A DNA stretch of 64,000 nt from Sphingopyxis terrae subsp. terrae NBRC 15098 (GTDB lineage Bacteria > Pseudomonadota > Alphaproteobacteria > Sphingomonadales > Sphingomonadaceae). Below the pieces are notes generated by a model that was given only the letters and a program-made list of their open reading frames with translations, was not told the DNA's origin and searched no databases. Made by a program: the position numbers and the translations under genes. The DNA lies in assembly GCF_001610975.1 (NCBI RefSeq), contig NZ_CP013342.1:1612001-1676000 (forward strand), given 5' to 3'. Numbering within the stretch: position 1 is the first letter of the stretch; every line of letters begins with the position of its first letter. Below are positions 8,876 through 20,667 of the stretch, in pieces.

Positions 8876-9279
8876 TAGAACACCTCCGCCAGCACTTCGC
8901 CGCCGACATTATGCTCGCGTGCTTCGGCGTCCGAAAGGACACCGCGCGGGGTCGACACGATGGTGATGCCCAGGCCGTTGCGAACCACCGGCAGTTCTTT
9001 CGAACCCGAATAGACGCGGCGGCCCGGCTTCGAGACGCGCGCCACGTGGCGGATCGCCGGCTGGCCTTCGAAATATTTGAGCTCGATGCGGATGCCCTTG
9101 TGCTGGCCCTTGGTGCCGAGCACTTCTTCGCTGTAGCCACGGATGTAGCCTTCGCGCTTGAGCACGTCGAGAACGCGGACACGCAGCGTCGAAGCCGGCG
9201 TCAGGACGCTGTCCTTCTTCGCCTGCTGGCCGTTGCGGATGCGGGTGAGCATATCACCCAAAGGATCGGTCATTGCCAT
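8875..9279 (-). CDS. rpsH: 30S ribosomal protein S8 (uS8)
   Basis: A 134-residue protein that binds central-domain 16S rRNA. In E. coli it also represses spc translation. The start [18 protein letters not shown] and the C-terminal [20 protein letters not shown] are diagnostic. TAATG overlap with rplF. Confidence 0.98.
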   Translation of the reverse strand: MAMTDPLGDMLTRIRNGQQAKKDSVLTPASTLRVRVLDVLKREGYIRGYSEEVLGTKGQHKGIRIELKYFEGQPAIRHVARVSKPGRRVYSGSKELPVVRNGLGITIVSTPRGVLSDAEAREHNVGGEVLAEVF

Positions 9280-9291
9280 GTTGCGTGTTCC

Positions 9292-9597
9292 TTACCAGCT
9301 CGACTTCACAACGCCGGGGATCAGGCCCTTGTTGGCCAGATCGCGGAGCTGAATACGGCACAGCCGGAATTTGCGATAATAAGCGCGCGGACGGCCCGTC
9401 AGTTCGCACCGGTTACGGATACGGGTCGGGTTACCGTTGCGCGGAATTTCCGCCATCTTGAGGCGCGCGATCAGACGCTCGCCGTCGTCGAGCGTGGTGT
9501 CGGCCGCAATAGCCTTCAGTTTCGCATAGCGGCCGGCATATTTCTTCACCAGCTTCTTGCGACGCTCATTCTTGTTCACCGAACTCAGTTTCGCCAT
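9292..9597 (-). CDS. rpsN: 30S ribosomal protein S14 (uS14), zinc-free type
   Basis: The 101-residue length and the absence of the CxxC pairs identify the zinc-independent form. The conserved end [19 protein letters not shown] is followed by [20 protein letters not shown]. It lies between rplE and rpsH as in the standard spc order. Confidence 0.98.
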   Translation of the reverse strand: MAKLSSVNKNERRKKLVKKYAGRYAKLKAIAADTTLDDGERLIARLKMAEIPRNGNPTRIRNRCELTGRPRAYYRKFRLCRIQLRDLANKGLIPGVVKSSW

Positions 9598-9651
9598 GAC
9601 TTAAGTTCTCTTTCCTTGTTCCTGTCCGGCCCGAGGATCCCCAGCGGGGAC

Positions 9652-10230
9652 TCAGGCGGCTTCCTTGGCCTGGGCTTCGATCGGGAAGGGGAAGCCGAAC
9701 AGCTTGAGCAGTTCGCGGGCTTCCTCGTCCGTACGTGCCGACGTGGTCACGATCACATCCATGCCGCGCACTTGATCGATGCGGTCATAGTTGATCTCGG
9801 GGAAGATGATCTGTTCCTTCAGGCCGAGGGCATAGTTGCCCCGACCGTCGAAGCTCTTCGGCGACACGCCGCGGAAGTCGCGGATGCGCGGCATCGCGAT
9901 GGTGATGAGGCGGTCGAGGAATTCATACATCCGCTCGCGACGCAGCGTCACCTTGCAGCCGATCGGCATGCCTTCACGCAGCTTGAAGCCGGCAATCGAC
10001 TTCTTCGCCTTGGTGATAACGGGCTTCTGGCCCGCGATCAGTTCCATTTCCGAAGCGGCCGTTTCGACCTTCTTCTTGTCCTGGACCGCATCGCCCACAC
10101 CCATGTTGAGCGTGATCTTCTCGATCTTCGGAACTTCCATCGCATTCTTGTAACCGAACTTTTCGGTCATCGCCTTGACGATCTGGTCGTCATAGAGCTT
10201 GCGCATGCGCGGGGTGTAGTTGTCAGCCAT
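9652..10230 (-). CDS. rplE: 50S ribosomal protein L5 (uL5)
   Basis: A 192-residue protein of the central protuberance that contacts 5S rRNA and the P-site tRNA. Motifs include [16 protein letters not shown] and [14 protein letters not shown]. Its ATG overlaps the end of rplX by eight bases. A short Ala-rich C-terminal tail exceeds the E. coli protein (179 residues). Confidence 0.98.
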   Translation of the reverse strand: MADNYTPRMRKLYDDQIVKAMTEKFGYKNAMEVPKIEKITLNMGVGDAVQDKKKVETAASEMELIAGQKPVITKAKKSIAGFKLREGMPIGCKVTLRRERMYEFLDRLITIAMPRIRDFRGVSPKSFDGRGNYALGLKEQIIFPEINYDRIDQVRGMDVIVTTSARTDEEARELLKLFGFPFPIEAQAKEAA

Positions 10231-10543
10231 TGATCGTCTCCCCGGACTTCACGGCCACGCGGACCTTCTTGCCGTCCTTGGTTTCAAAGCGGACGCGCGT
10301 CGGCTTGCCAGTCTTGGGATCGGCAACCGCGACCTTGCTGACGTGCAGCGGCGCTTCCTTGCGCTCGAGGCCGCCCTGCGGATCCTGCTGGTTCGGCTTC
10401 TTGTGGCGGGTGATGATGTTGACGCCCGCGACGACGACCTTGCCGTCCTTCGGCAGGCTCTGCGTCACTTCGCCGGTCTTGCCCTTGTCCTTGCCGGACA
10501 GGACGACGACGGTGTCACCCTTCTTGATCTTGGCCATACCCAT
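10223..10543 (-). CDS. rplX: 50S ribosomal protein L24 (uL24)
   Basis: A 106-residue assembly-initiating protein with an N-terminal KOW motif ([20 protein letters not shown]). I start it at the ATG at 10543 (MGMAKIKKG), ten bases after a GGAGG that lies inside the end of rplN. A TTG at 10549 overlapping the rplN stop and the ATG at 10537 (MAKIKK) are alternatives. Confidence 0.96.
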   Translation of the reverse strand: MGMAKIKKGDTVVVLSGKDKGKTGEVTQSLPKDGKVVVAGVNIITRHKKPNQQDPQGGLERKEAPLHVSKVAVADPKTGKPTRVRFETKDGKKVRVAVKSGETING

Positions 10544-10545
10544 GG

Positions 10546-10914
10546 TCAAAGCACCTCCGGCGCCAGGCTGATGATCTTCATATAGCCCTTACCGCGCAGT
10601 TCGCGGACGACGGGGCCGAAGATACGGGTGCCGATCGGCTCTTCATTCTTGTTGACGAGCACGGCGGCGTTGCTGTCGAAACGGATCACCGAACCGTCGG
10701 CACGACGAACGTCCTTCGCGGTGCGAACGATGACGGCACGATGCACGTCGCCCTTCTTCACCTTGCCGCGCGGCTGGGCTTCCTTGATCGAGACGACGAT
10801 AAGGTCGCCCACGCCGGCCGTGCGACGCTTCGAGCCGCCCAGCACCTTGATGCACTGGACGCGCTTCGCGCCGCTGTTGTCGGCGACTTCCAGTTGTGAC
10901 TGCATCTGGATCAT
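10546..10914 (-). CDS. rplN: 50S ribosomal protein L14 (uL14)
   Basis: A 122-residue protein at the subunit interface. It starts [19 protein letters not shown] and contains the [22 protein letters not shown] core. It opens the spc part of the block, 68 bases after rpsQ. I saw no clear promoter in that gap, so readthrough from S10 is likely. Confidence 0.98.
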   Translation of the reverse strand: MIQMQSQLEVADNSGAKRVQCIKVLGGSKRRTAGVGDLIVVSIKEAQPRGKVKKGDVHRAVIVRTAKDVRRADGSVIRFDSNAAVLVNKNEEPIGTRIFGPVVRELRGKGYMKIISLAPEVL

Positions 10915-10982
10915 CGATGCATTTCCTTCTTCCTTGGCCTACCGGGCCATCCCGGCGGTTCCGTGAAACTTGCGTGAAGCCC

Positions 10983-11249
10983 TCAGGCTTCGGCCGCTTT
11001 CGGCTTGGTGGAGGTTTCGACCTTTTCGAGAACCTTCCACGTCTTCAGCTTCGAAATCGGCTTCGTTTCCTCGATGCGGACGGTTTCGCCAGCCTTGATG
11101 GCGTTGTCCTCATCATGGGCGTGATACTTCTTCGAACGCCGGATGATCTTGCCGTAGAGCGGGTGCTTCACCTTACGCTCCACCTTCACCACGACGGTCT
11201 TGTCGCCCTTGTCGGACACTACCGTGCCGGTCAGAATGCGCTTCGGCAT
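10983..11249 (-). CDS. rpsQ: 30S ribosomal protein S17 (uS17)
   Basis: An 88-residue OB-fold protein that binds the 5' domain of 16S r[24 protein letters not shown] is the family start and [13 protein letters not shown] the conserved loop. A short Lys/Ala tail ends it. It follows rpmC by ten bases. Confidence 0.98.
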   Translation of the reverse strand: MPKRILTGTVVSDKGDKTVVVKVERKVKHPLYGKIIRRSKKYHAHDEDNAIKAGETVRIEETKPISKLKTWKVLEKVETSTKPKAAEA

Positions 11250-11259
11250 GACAGTCTCC

Positions 11260-11463
11260 TTACTTCGCCGCCGCGCGAACGCGCGCGGTTTGTTCGGTCT
11301 TGATACGGGCGATCGTGCGCCGCACTTCCTTGACCCGCGAAGCCTTTTCGAGCTGGCCCGTGGCGGCCTGGAAACGGAGGTTGAATGCCTCGCGCTTCAG
11401 TTCGCCAAGCTGTTCGGCGAGCTGGTCGTCGGTCTTCTTGGTCACATCTTCGGTCTTGGCCAT
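11260..11463 (-). CDS. rpmC: 50S ribosomal protein L29 (uL29)
   Basis: A 67-residue two-helix protein near the polypeptide exit. The ATG at 11463 ([19 protein letters not shown]) is preferred to longer frames that only translate rplP in another frame. It lies five bases after the rplP stop. Confidence 0.96.
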   Translation of the reverse strand: MAKTEDVTKKTDDQLAEQLGELKREAFNLRFQAATGQLEKASRVKEVRRTIARIKTEQTARVRAAAK

Positions 11464-11468
11464 GGCCC

Positions 11469-11900
11469 TCAACCCTCCAGGTGCGAGGTGTCGCCGAGGC
11501 GGGCGACGACCTTCGTCTTGATCGGCAGCTTCATCGCCGCACGCTCGAACGCCAGCGCGGCCACGGGGCCAGGAACGCCGTCGAGTTCGAACAGGATGCG
11601 GCCGGGCTTGACGCGGGCGGCCCAATATTCGGGCGCGCCCTTGCCCTTACCCATACGGACTTCGGCGGGCTTCGACGACACGGGAAGGTCGGGAAACACG
11701 CGGATCCAGAGGCGGCCCTGACGCTTGATCGCACGGCTGATCGCACGGCGGGCCGCTTCGATCTGGCGCGCGGTGATGCGCTCGGGTTCCATCGCCTTCA
11801 GGCCGTAGGAGCCGAAGTTCAGGCTGGTGCCACCCTTGGCATTGCCATGGATGCGGCCCTTGAAGGCCTTGCGGAACTTGGTTTTCTTCGGTTGCAACAT
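11469..11900 (-). CDS. rplP: 50S ribosomal protein L16 (uL16)
   Basis: A 143-residue protein required for the peptidyl transferase centre and A-site. It starts [19 protein letters not shown] and has the characteristic [22 protein letters not shown] lone Arg residue in this region is hydroxylated in some bacteria; that is not determinable here. Confidence 0.98.
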   Translation of the reverse strand: MLQPKKTKFRKAFKGRIHGNAKGGTSLNFGSYGLKAMEPERITARQIEAARRAISRAIKRQGRLWIRVFPDLPVSSKPAEVRMGKGKGAPEYWAARVKPGRILFELDGVPGPVAALAFERAAMKLPIKTKVVARLGDTSHLEG

Positions 11901-11911
11901 GTCAGCGTTCC

Positions 11912-12619
11912 TTAACGGCGTTCATCGCGCGCCGGGCGAACGCCCGACGTCTGCGCGTCGAGCATCAGCCGGTCGGTCGCCATCGGGTCGTGGCCCAGGA
12001 TCTCGCCCTTGAAGATCCAGACCTTCATGCCGCACACGCCATAGGCGGTGTGGGCTTCGGCCTCGGCATAATCGACGTTCGCACGCAGCGTGTGCAGCGG
12101 AACGCGGCCTTCGCGATACCATTCGGTGCGGGCGATTTCCGCGCCGCCGAGACGACCCGCACAGTTGATGCGGATGCCTTCGGCGCCCAGACGCATCGCC
12201 GACTGAACCGCGCGCTTCATCGCACGGCGGAAGGCAACGCGGCGTTCGAGCTGGTCGGCAATGCCCTGCGCGACGAGCTTGGCATCGACTTCCGGCTTGC
12301 GGATTTCGACGATGTTCAGGCTCACGTCGCTGCCGGTCATTTCACCGAGCGCCTTGCGCAGCTTTTCGATGTCCGCGCCCTTCTTGCCGATGATGACACC
12401 CGGACGGGCGGCATAGATCGACACGCGGCACAGCTTCGCCGGACGTTCGATGACGACCTTCGAAATCGCGGCCTGCGGCAGGGTCTTGAACACATATTTG
12501 CGGATCTTCAGATCCTCGATAAGCATGCGTCCATAATCCTGGCCTTCCGCGAACCAGCGGCTGTCCCAGGTGCGGTTGACCTGCAGGCGCAGGCCGATCG
12601 GATTGCTCTTCTGGCCCAT
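11912..12619 (-). CDS. rpsC: 30S ribosomal protein S3 (uS3)
   Basis: A 235-residue protein of the mRNA entry channel with helicase activity. It starts [20 protein letters not shown], has the KH-domain motif [13 protein letters not shown] and ends in a basic RPARDERR. The ATG at 12619 is three bases before the rplV stop, consistent with tight coupling; a longer upstream frame is not credible. Confidence 0.98.
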   Translation of the reverse strand: MGQKSNPIGLRLQVNRTWDSRWFAEGQDYGRMLIEDLKIRKYVFKTLPQAAISKVVIERPAKLCRVSIYAARPGVIIGKKGADIEKLRKALGEMTGSDVSLNIVEIRKPEVDAKLVAQGIADQLERRVAFRRAMKRAVQSAMRLGAEGIRINCAGRLGGAEIARTEWYREGRVPLHTLRANVDYAEAEAHTAYGVCGMKVWIFKGEILGHDPMATDRLMLDAQTSGVRPARDERR

Positions 12620-12620
12620 C

Positions 12621-13001
12621 TTACGCCTCTTCTTCCTGTTCGCGCACGACGATGCGGATGCGGCTGAACGGCTTTTCGATCCGGGTCGATTTGCCGCGGC
12701 CGCGCGCATGCCAGCGCTTCATCGTGAACGACTTGCCGACGCTCGCTTCCTTGACGACGAGTGCATCGACATCGAGGTTGTGATTGTTTTCCGCGTTGGC
12801 GACGGCGCTGGCGAGAACCTTGCGCACGTCGACAGCCATCGCCTTCTTCGAGAAAGCGAGGACGTTCATCGCGTCTTCGACCTTGCGGCCGCGGATCAGA
12901 GCGGCAACGAGGTTCAGCTTCTGCGCCGAACCGCGAATCTGCGTGCCGACCGACAGCGCCTCATTGTCCGCAACGCGGCGAGGGGATTTTTCCTTGCCCA
13001 T
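12621..13001 (-). CDS. rplV: 50S ribosomal protein L22 (uL22)
   Basis: A 126-residue protein whose beta-hairpin lines the exit tunnel. The hairpin region ([21 protein letters not shown]) is clear. The start overlaps the rpsS stop as TAATG. Confidence 0.98.
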   Translation of the reverse strand: MGKEKSPRRVADNEALSVGTQIRGSAQKLNLVAALIRGRKVEDAMNVLAFSKKAMAVDVRKVLASAVANAENNHNLDVDALVVKEASVGKSFTMKRWHARGRGKSTRIEKPFSRIRIVVREQEEEA

Positions 13002-13276
13002 TAGCGTTTGCCCTTCTTGTCGGCCGCGTGACCGGGGAAGAAGCGCGTCGGCGCAAATTCACCCAGCTTCATGCCGACCATGTCTTCATTGACCGACACC
13101 GGCACGAACTTGCGGCCGTTGTAGACGTTGAAGGTCAGCCCGACGAACTGCGGCAGGATGGTGGAGCGACGCGACCAGGTCTTGATCGGGGCAGAGCTGC
13201 CGCCGTCCTGAGCCGCTTCGGCTTTCTTGAGGAGATGAAGGTCGACGAACGGACCCTTCCAGACCGAGCGTGCCAT
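13001..13276 (-). CDS. rpsS: 30S ribosomal protein S19 (uS19)
   Basis: A 91-residue protein of the 30S head. It starts [20 protein letters not shown] and has the family core [17 protein letters not shown] and the [10 protein letters not shown] end. Three bases separate it from rplB. Confidence 0.98.
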   Translation of the reverse strand: MARSVWKGPFVDLHLLKKAEAAQDGGSSAPIKTWSRRSTILPQFVGLTFNVYNGRKFVPVSVNEDMVGMKLGEFAPTRFFPGHAADKKGKR

Positions 13277-13279
13277 GGC

Positions 13280-14116
13280 TTACCTCTTCTTCTTCGCGTG
13301 ACGCGACCGGATGATCATCTTGTCGGTCGACTTGTTGTGGCGGGTACGGGCGCCCTTGGTCGGCTTGCCCCACGGGGTGACCGGGTGACGGCCGCCCGAG
13401 GTCCGGCCTTCACCACCGCCGTGCGGGTGGTCGACCGGGTTCTTGGCGACGCCGCGGGTCAGCGGACGCTTGCCGAGCCAGCGGCTGCGGCCGGCCTTGC
13501 CCAGGTTGGTGTTCTGGTTGTCGGGGTTCGACACCGCACCGACCGTGCCCATGCACTCGCCGCGAATGTAGCGCTGTTCGCCCGAACCGAGACGCACGAT
13601 GACAAGACCGCGGTCACGACCGACGACCTGCGCATAAGTGCCGGCCGAACGGGCGATCTGGCCGCCCTTGCCCGGCTTCATCTCGATATTGTGGACGATC
13701 GTGCCGACCGGCATCTGCGACAATTCCATCGCATTGCCGGGCTTCACGTCGGTCTTCTTGTCCGCGACGACCGTATCGCCGACCGCCAGGCGCTGCGGCG
13801 CCAGGATATAGGCGAGATCACCGTCCTCATATTTGATGAGCGCGATGAACGCCGTACGGTTCGGGTCATATTCGAGCCGTTCGACGGTCGCCGGAACGCC
13901 CCACTTGCGACGCTTGAAGTCGATGAAGCGATATTTTTGCTTGTGACCGCCGGCGATGCCGCGCGAGGTCACGTGGCCCTTGTTGTTGCGGCCGCCGGTC
14001 TTGCGCTTGCCTTCGGTCAGCGCCTTGACGGGCTTGCCCTTCCACAGCGACGATTTGTCGACGAGGATCAGGCCACGCTGTCCAGGGCTGGTCGGATTAT
14101 AGGATTTGAGTGCCAT
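13280..14116 (-). CDS. rplB: 50S ribosomal protein L2 (uL2)
   Basis: A 278-residue core protein of the peptidyl transferase region. The most conserved stretch, [15 protein letters not shown], with its essential histidine is present, and the basic C-terminus ends SRHAKKKR. Full length. Confidence 0.99.
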   Translation of the reverse strand: MALKSYNPTSPGQRGLILVDKSSLWKGKPVKALTEGKRKTGGRNNKGHVTSRGIAGGHKQKYRFIDFKRRKWGVPATVERLEYDPNRTAFIALIKYEDGDLAYILAPQRLAVGDTVVADKKTDVKPGNAMELSQMPVGTIVHNIEMKPGKGGQIARSAGTYAQVVGRDRGLVIVRLGSGEQRYIRGECMGTVGAVSNPDNQNTNLGKAGRSRWLGKRPLTRGVAKNPVDHPHGGGEGRTSGGRHPVTPWGKPTKGARTRHNKSTDKMIIRSRHAKKKR

Positions 14117-14138
14117 TTTCTCTGCCTTCCCCTATCCG

Positions 14139-14447
14139 TCAGACGCCGGTGGTGACGTCGATCGACTGGCCTTCGGCCAGGCGAACGATCGCCTTCTTCA
14201 CGTCGCTGCGGGTGTAGGGCTTGCCCTTCCAGCGCTTGGTCTTGCCCTTGGTGACCAGCGTGTTCACGCTGAGCACCTTGACATCGAACAGCGCCTCGAC
14301 GGCGGCCTTGATCGCCGGCTTCGTTGCGTCGTTGGCGACGCGGAAGACGACGGCGTCGTTTTCGCTGAGCAGCGTCGACTTTTCGGTGATCACTGGCGAC
14401 AGGATCACGTCATAGTGACGCGCATCGATGGTCTTTGCCTTAGCCAT
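14139..14447 (-). CDS. rplW: 50S ribosomal protein L23 (uL23)
   Basis: A 102-residue protein at the exit tunnel rim, docking site for trigger factor and SRP. It has the [15 protein letters not shown] start and the [19 protein letters not shown] extension. The start overlaps the end of rplD by eight bases. Confidence 0.98.
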   Translation of the reverse strand: MAKAKTIDARHYDVILSPVITEKSTLLSENDAVVFRVANDATKPAIKAAVEALFDVKVLSVNTLVTKGKTKRWKGKPYTRSDVKKAIVRLAEGQSIDVTTGV

Positions 14448-15066
14448 TGCAGCGGGCCTCCAGCTTTTCGACCGCCGCGCGGGTCAGGACCAGCGTGTCG
14501 GCGCGAAGGATGTCATAGACGTTGGCACCGATCGCCGGCAGCGAATCGACGCCGACGATGTTGGCCGAAGCCTGGGCGAAGCTGTCATGGACCGCATCGC
14601 CGTCGATGAAGAGCGCACGGCGACCGAGGTCGAGCTTGCCGAGCTTGCCGGCCAGCGCCTTGGTCTTGGCTTCCTTGAGCTCGAGCGTGTCGATGACAAC
14701 GAGCTTGCCGCCCTTTGCCTTGTCGCTCAGCGCCATCTTGAGACCAAGGGTGCGGATCTTCTTGTTCAGCGAGTGGCCGAAAGTGCGGGCCCGGGGACCG
14801 TGCGCCTTACCACCGCCGATGAAGATCGGCGCCTTGCGATCGCCGTGACGGGCGGTACCGCCGCCCTTCTGGCGACCGAACTTCTTGCCGGTGCGGGCAA
14901 CGTCGCTGCGCTCACGGGCAGCGCGGGCGGGGCCGCGACGCTTTTCGAGCTGCCAGGCGACGACGCGGTGGAGGATGTCCGCCCGCGCGTCGACGCCGAA
15001 GACGTCGTCGTTAAGATCGATGTCGGCGCCAGCCTTGCCATCGAGGGTCTGTACCTTGACCTTCAT
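14440..15066 (-). CDS. rplD: 50S ribosomal protein L4 (uL4)
   Basis: A 208-residue exit-tunnel protein; in E. coli also the autoregulator of S10, though I cannot see that mechanism here. The loop motif [20 protein letters not shown] is present. It lies three bases after rplC. Confidence 0.98.
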   Translation of the reverse strand: MKVKVQTLDGKAGADIDLNDDVFGVDARADILHRVVAWQLEKRRGPARAARERSDVARTGKKFGRQKGGGTARHGDRKAPIFIGGGKAHGPRARTFGHSLNKKIRTLGLKMALSDKAKGGKLVVIDTLELKEAKTKALAGKLGKLDLGRRALFIDGDAVHDSFAQASANIVGVDSLPAIGANVYDILRADTLVLTRAAVEKLEARCNG

Positions 15067-15068
15067 GA

Positions 15069-15827
15069 TCAGGACTCCTGTGCGCCGTCGGCCGCGGTCG
15101 TTTCGACCTCTGCTTCCGCAGGGGCTTCAGCCGGGGCATTGTTGCTGTTCGCCGCGCTCTTGACCGCCGCCGGATAGGGGGCTTCGGGGTGGCGCGGCAG
15201 TTTCATCGCATCGCGAACCAGCAGCCAGCCGCCCTTCGAGCCAGGGACCGAACCCTTGACGAAGAGAAGACCGCGCTCGGCGTCGGTGCGGACGATTTCG
15301 AGATTCTGCTGGGTGCGATTGCGCGCGCCCATGTGGCCAGCCATCTTCTTGTTCTTGAAGACGCGGCCCGGATCCTGACGGTTACCGGTCGAACCATGAG
15401 CACGGTGGCTGATGGAAACACCGTGGGTGGCGCGCATACCGCCGAAACCCCAGCGCTTCATCGCACCGGCAAAGCCCTTACCCTGGGTGACACCCTGGAT
15501 ATCGACCATCTGGCCGGCGACGAAATGGTCGGCCGACAGTTCGGCGCCGACGTCAAGCGTCGCGTCGTCAGCGACGCGGAATTCGACGAGCTTCGCCTTG
15601 GGCTCAACCTCGGCCTTGCCATAGGCCCCGCGCTGCGGCTTGGCGACATTCTTCGCCTTTGCCGAGCCGGCACCGAGCTGGACGGCCACATAGCCGTCGC
15701 GTTCCTTTTCGCGAACCGAGACGACCTGGCAGCCTTCGAGGCTCAGAACGGTGACGGGCACATGGCGGCCATCGTCCTGAAACAGGCGGGTCATCCCCAT
15801 TTTTTTCGCGATCACGCCAGTGCGCAT
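15069..15827 (-). CDS. rplC: 50S ribosomal protein L3 (uL3)
   Basis: A 252-residue assembly-initiator protein of the 50S subunit. The ATG at 15827 ([17 protein letters not shown]) is chosen because GGAG lies nine bases upstream. The ATG two codons earlier would leave only three bases of spacing. The core motif [13 protein letters not shown] and [19 protein letters not shown] are present. The last 40 or so residues (Ala/Glu-rich) are an extension past the E. coli protein. Confidence 0.97.
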   Translation of the reverse strand: MRTGVIAKKMGMTRLFQDDGRHVPVTVLSLEGCQVVSVREKERDGYVAVQLGAGSAKAKNVAKPQRGAYGKAEVEPKAKLVEFRVADDATLDVGAELSADHFVAGQMVDIQGVTQGKGFAGAMKRWGFGGMRATHGVSISHRAHGSTGNRQDPGRVFKNKKMAGHMGARNRTQQNLEIVRTDAERGLLFVKGSVPGSKGGWLLVRDAMKLPRHPEAPYPAAVKSAANSNNAPAEAPAEAEVETTAADGAQES

Positions 15828-16030
15828 GATCATTCACTCCTAACAGAGGCCGGGCAGAACCATTTCCGCACGGCATGTGGACCCCACCGAACCTGCGCTC
15901 GATGACGGCCCTCCCAGCCCGAAATTTCGATGCATCGCCCCGTCCGGGCTGAGGTGCCGCTTTCCCGTGGGATCAGCGGCAAGACGGGGGACGCAGCCCG
16001 GATAAATCCGGCGGTATCCTCCGAAACCTG

Positions 16031-16118
16031 AATGTGTTCCTGCGAAAGCAGGAACCCAGGGCGGTTTCAGTGCGGCCTATCGGCCGCTTCTACCCTGGCC
16101 TCCGGATCAAGTCCGGAG
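16031..16118. repeat. REP-like palindromes in the 303-base spacer between rpsJ and rplC
   Basis: The 15828-16130 spacer carries no gene. Within it, GTTCCTGC (16036-16043) pairs with GCAGGAAC (16048-16055) around a GAAA tetraloop. CTCCGGA (16100-16106) pairs with TCCGGAG (16112-16118) around TCAAG. From memory, both motifs recur between genes of sphingomonad and related genomes, so I read this as a small repeat mosaic. The rest of the spacer (15828-16030) has GC-rich inverted pieces but nothing I can name. Confidence 0.6.
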
Positions 16119-16130
16119 CACGCTGGCTAG

Positions 16131-16442
16131 TTAGGCCAACTTGATTTCGACGTTCACGCCCGCGGCGAGGTCGAGCTTCATCAGCGCATCGACCGTCTGC
16201 GGGGTGGGCTGCACGATGTCGAGCAGCCGCTTGTGGGTACGCACCTCGAACTGCTCGCGCGACTTCTTGTCGACATGCGGACCGCGGTTCACGGTGAATT
16301 TTTCAATGCGCGTCGGCAGCGGGATGGGACCGCGAATGAGGGCGCCCGTACGACGTGCCGTATCGGCGATGTCGGTGGTGGCCTGATCGAGCACGCGGTG
16401 ATCAAAGGCCTTCAGGCGAATGCGAATATTCTGCGTTTCCAT
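16131..16442 (-). CDS. rpsJ: 30S ribosomal protein S10 (uS10)
   Basis: A 103-residue protein of the 30S head, also NusE in antitermination complexes. It starts [20 protein letters not shown] and has the [22 protein letters not shown] loop. It is the first gene of S10, isolated from tuf by a strong terminator and from rplC by the repeat-bearing spacer. Confidence 0.98.
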   Translation of the reverse strand: METQNIRIRLKAFDHRVLDQATTDIADTARRTGALIRGPIPLPTRIEKFTVNRGPHVDKKSREQFEVRTHKRLLDIVQPTPQTVDALMKLDLAAGVNVEIKLA

Positions 16443-16545
16443 GACTATTCCAGTCGAATCCCGTCTGACGATGCGAAAGAGCCGAAATGGCCCGTCCCGA
16501 CCCCCGCATGGAGGCCGGAAAGGCCATCAAAAATCTCAAAAGCTA

Positions 16546-16579
16546 CGAGCCGCCCGAATCACCCGATTCGAGCGGCTCG
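16546..16579 (-). terminator. Rho-independent terminator after tuf
   Basis: CGAGCCGC (16546-16553) and CGAATC (16555-16560) pair with GATTCG (16565-16570) and GCGGCTCG (16572-16579), with one C-A mismatch and loop ACCC. In the minus direction the stem is followed by TAGCTTTTGAGATTTTTG. It ends the str operon 11 bases after the tuf stop codon, so rpsJ needs its own promoter. Confidence 0.85.
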
Positions 16580-16589
16580 AGGCCCTATA

Positions 16590-17780
<1,191 letters not shown>

Positions 17781-17849
17781 GTTTCTTGAACCTTCTTGTT
17801 CGCGTGTTGAGTTGATCAGTCCTGGACGAGCCTGCTGAATCAGGCGCCG

Positions 17850-17878
17850 CCCTTAGTAGGTCTTGCCGCGCGGTGCAA
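17850..17878 (-). promoter_or_regulatory. Predicted tuf promoter
   Basis: On the minus strand TTGCAC (17878-17873) and TAAGGG (17855-17850) are separated by exactly 17 bases in the fusA-tuf spacer. This places a start about 60 bases before the tuf ATG. The -10 has the same TA(G/A)GG form seen at other promoters in this window. Confidence 0.45.
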
Positions 17879-17933
17879 GCCCGCGCTTGTCCGGGTCCGC
17901 CGTGCGAGGCAAGCCCCGCACGGCCAAACCGGA

Positions 17934-20027
17934 TCAGGCCATCTTCGCCTTCACCTCGTCCGCGACGTTGTTCGGCACTTCTTCATAGTGCGAGAACTGC
18001 ATCGTGTACTGGGCCCGGCCCTGGGTGAAAGAACGCAGCTGGTTGACGTAGCCGAACATATTGGCGAGCGGCACGATGGCTTCAACCACCTGGGCGTTGC
18101 CGCGGCTGTCCGTACCCTGGATCTGGCCACGACGGCTGTTGAGGTCGCCGATCACGTCGCCCATGAATTCTTCAGGGGTAACAACTTCGACCTTCATCAC
18201 CGGTTCGAGCAGCTTGATGCCGGCCTTTGCCGCCACTTCGCGCATCGCCGCACGGCCCGCGATTTCGAACGCCAGCGCCGACGAGTCGACATCGTGGTAC
18301 GCACCGTCGATCAGCTTGATGTCGAAGTCGATGATCGGGAAGCCGATCATGTGACCGTTTTCAGCCGATTCGCGGAAACCCTTTTCGACCGCCGGGATAT
18401 ATTCGCGCGGAATGTTGCCGCCCTTGATCTCGTCGGTGAAGGTGACGCCGCTGCCGCGCTCGCCCGGGGTGACCTGGACCTTGACGCGACCGAACTGACC
18501 CGAACCACCCGACTGCTTCTTGTGGGTGTAGTCAACTTCGACCGGCTTCGCGAGGCTTTCGCGATACGCCACCTGCGGCGCACCGACATTTGCTTCGACC
18601 TTGAATTCGCGCTTCATGCGATCGACGAGAATGTCGAGGTGAAGCTCGCCCATGCCCTTGATGATCGTCTGGCCCGATTCATGGTCGGTCGAGACGCGGA
18701 ACGAGGGATCCTCGGCTGCCAGGCGGTTGAGGGCAACGCCCATCTTTTCCTGGTCGGCCTTGGTCTTGGGTTCGACCGACAGCTCGATGACCGGCTCGGG
18801 GAATTCCATCCGTTCGAGGATGATCGGCGCATTGCTCGCGCAGATCGTGTCGCCGGTCGTGGTTTCCTTGAGGCCGGCGAGCGCGACGATGTCGCCCGCA
18901 TAGGCTTCTTCGATGTCCTCACGCGAGTTGGCGTGCATGAGGAGCATACGGCCGATCTTTTCCTTCTTGTCCTTCACCGAGTTCAGATAGGTGCCCTTCG
19001 AGAGCGTACCCGAATAGATGCGCGCGAAGGTGAGCGAACCGACGAAGGGGTCGTTCATGATCTTGAACGCGAGCATCGACAGCGGTGCGCTGTCCGACGT
19101 CGGACGCGAATCGGCTTCCTCGGTGTCGGGGTTGATGCCCTGGACGTCGGGGATGTCGAGCGGCGAAGGCAGATAATCGACAACCGCGTCGAGCAGCGTC
19201 TGGACGCCCTTGTTCTTGAACGCCGAGCCGCACAGGACCGGAACGAACGCCTGGCCGAGCGTGCCCTTGCGGATCAGCGCTTTCAGCGTCGCCACGTCGG
19301 GCAGCGTGCCTTCGAGATAGGCTTCCATCGCATCGTCGTCCTGTTCGACGGCGAGTTCGACGAGCTTTTCGCGATATTCGGCAGCCTTGTCGGCGAGGTC
19401 GGCCGGGATGTCTTCGTAGAAGAATTCGGCGCCCAGGCTTTCATCCTTCCAGATGATCGCGCGTTCGTTGACGAGGTCGACGAGGCCCTTGAAGTCCGAT
19501 TCCGCCCCGATGGGGAGGTACAGGACGGCCGGCACCGCACCCAGACGATCGATGATCGTCTGAACGCAGTAATAGAAATTGGCGCCGGTGCGGTCGAGCT
19601 TGTTGATGAAGCACATCCGCGGAACCTTGTACTTGTCCGCCTGGCGCCACACGGTTTCCGACTGCGGTTCGACACCCGCAACGCCGTCGAACGCGGCGAC
19701 GGCGCCGTCGAGGACGCGCAAGCTGCGTTCGACTTCGATGGTGAAGTCAACGTGGCCGGGGGTGTCGATGATGTTCAGGCGGTGTTCCGGACCCTGACCT
19801 TCATCGGCCTTCCACAGGCAGGTGGTGGCAGCCGACGTGATCGTGATGCCGCGTTCCTGTTCCTGTTCCATCCAGTCCATCGTGGCAGCGCCGTCGTGGA
19901 CTTCGCCGATCTTGTAGGACTTGCCGGTGTAATAGAGAATGCGCTCGGTCGTCGTGGTCTTGCCGGCGTCGATGTGCGCCATGATACCGAAATTGCGATA
20001 GCGTTCGAGCGGATGGCTGCGTGCCAT
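17934..20027 (-). CDS. fusA: Translation elongation factor G
   Basis: GTPase that drives ribosomal translocation and, with RRF, recycling. The 697-residue protein has G1 [13 protein letters not shown] (17-29), G3 DTPGHVDF, G4 NKLD and the domain IV sequence [14 protein letters not shown]. Gene order rpsL-rpsG-fusA-tuf is standard. Confidence 0.99.
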   Translation of the reverse strand: MARSHPLERYRNFGIMAHIDAGKTTTTERILYYTGKSYKIGEVHDGAATMDWMEQEQERGITITSAATTCLWKADEGQGPEHRLNIIDTPGHVDFTIEVERSLRVLDGAVAAFDGVAGVEPQSETVWRQADKYKVPRMCFINKLDRTGANFYYCVQTIIDRLGAVPAVLYLPIGAESDFKGLVDLVNERAIIWKDESLGAEFFYEDIPADLADKAAEYREKLVELAVEQDDDAMEAYLEGTLPDVATLKALIRKGTLGQAFVPVLCGSAFKNKGVQTLLDAVVDYLPSPLDIPDVQGINPDTEEADSRPTSDSAPLSMLAFKIMNDPFVGSLTFARIYSGTLSKGTYLNSVKDKKEKIGRMLLMHANSREDIEEAYAGDIVALAGLKETTTGDTICASNAPIILERMEFPEPVIELSVEPKTKADQEKMGVALNRLAAEDPSFRVSTDHESGQTIIKGMGELHLDILVDRMKREFKVEANVGAPQVAYRESLAKPVEVDYTHKKQSGGSGQFGRVKVQVTPGERGSGVTFTDEIKGGNIPREYIPAVEKGFRESAENGHMIGFPIIDFDIKLIDGAYHDVDSSALAFEIAGRAAMREVAAKAGIKLLEPVMKVEVVTPEEFMGDVIGDLNSRRGQIQGTDSRGNAQVVEAIVPLANMFGYVNQLRSFTQGRAQYTMQFSHYEEVPNNVADEVKAKMA

Positions 20028-20123
20028 GATCTTTTCCTCGGTTTTTGGGGGAAGCCTTTGGAGCCGCCCCCGATATAGGAAGTTTTGTTGCGATTGCGAG
20101 ACGCCGGGGGGCGCCCTCGCAAA

Positions 20124-20594
20124 TTACCAGCGGTAGTGGCTGAAGGCGCGGTTAGCTTCGGCCATGCGGTGCGTGTCTTCGCGCTTCTTGACCGCGTTGC
20201 CGCGATTGTTCGACGCATCGAGCAGTTCGCCCGACAGGCGCGCGGCCATCGTGGTTTCGCTGCGGTTGCGCGCCGCGGTGATCAGCCAGCGGATCGCGAG
20301 CGCCTGCGCGCGGTCCGGACGGACTTCGACCGGAACCTGATAGGTCGCACCGCCGACGCGGCGGCTGCGGACTTCGATATTCGGACGGATATTGGCGAGC
20401 GCCTCATGGAACACGCCGAGCGGCTCCTTCTTGGCGCGGGCTTCGACCGCTTCGAGTGCGCCATAGACGATGCTTTCGGCGACCGACTTCTTACCGTCGA
20501 GCATGACACTGTTCATGAACTTCGACAGCACGACATCCCCGAAACGGGGATCGGGCAGGATTTCGCGGCGTTCAGGACGACGACGACGAGCCAT
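20124..20594 (-). CDS. rpsG: 30S ribosomal protein S7 (uS7)
   Basis: A 156-residue protein that starts assembly of the 30S head. It begins [20 protein letters not shown] and has the conserved [20 protein letters not shown] hairpin. In E. coli it represses the str operon; I did not look for the target structure here. Confidence 0.98.
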   Translation of the reverse strand: MARRRRPERREILPDPRFGDVVLSKFMNSVMLDGKKSVAESIVYGALEAVEARAKKEPLGVFHEALANIRPNIEVRSRRVGGATYQVPVEVRPDRAQALAIRWLITAARNRSETTMAARLSGELLDASNNRGNAVKKREDTHRMAEANRAFSHYRW

Positions 20595-20667
20595 AGGTAA
20601 TTCCTTTTACAACAGCATCCCGGCGCAACGCGCCCGCGGGATGATCAAATAGCCGAAAAAGCCGTCC

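Noticed and set aside
9050..9062. CGCCACGTGGCG palindrome in rpsH
   Set aside because: It shares only the CACGTG centre with parS and lies in a conserved ribosomal gene; chance in GC-rich DNA.
17988..20078. A 696-codon plus-strand frame opposite fusA
   Set aside because: It mirrors EF-G codons, and its Asp/Arg/Val-rich composition is that of an antisense shadow.
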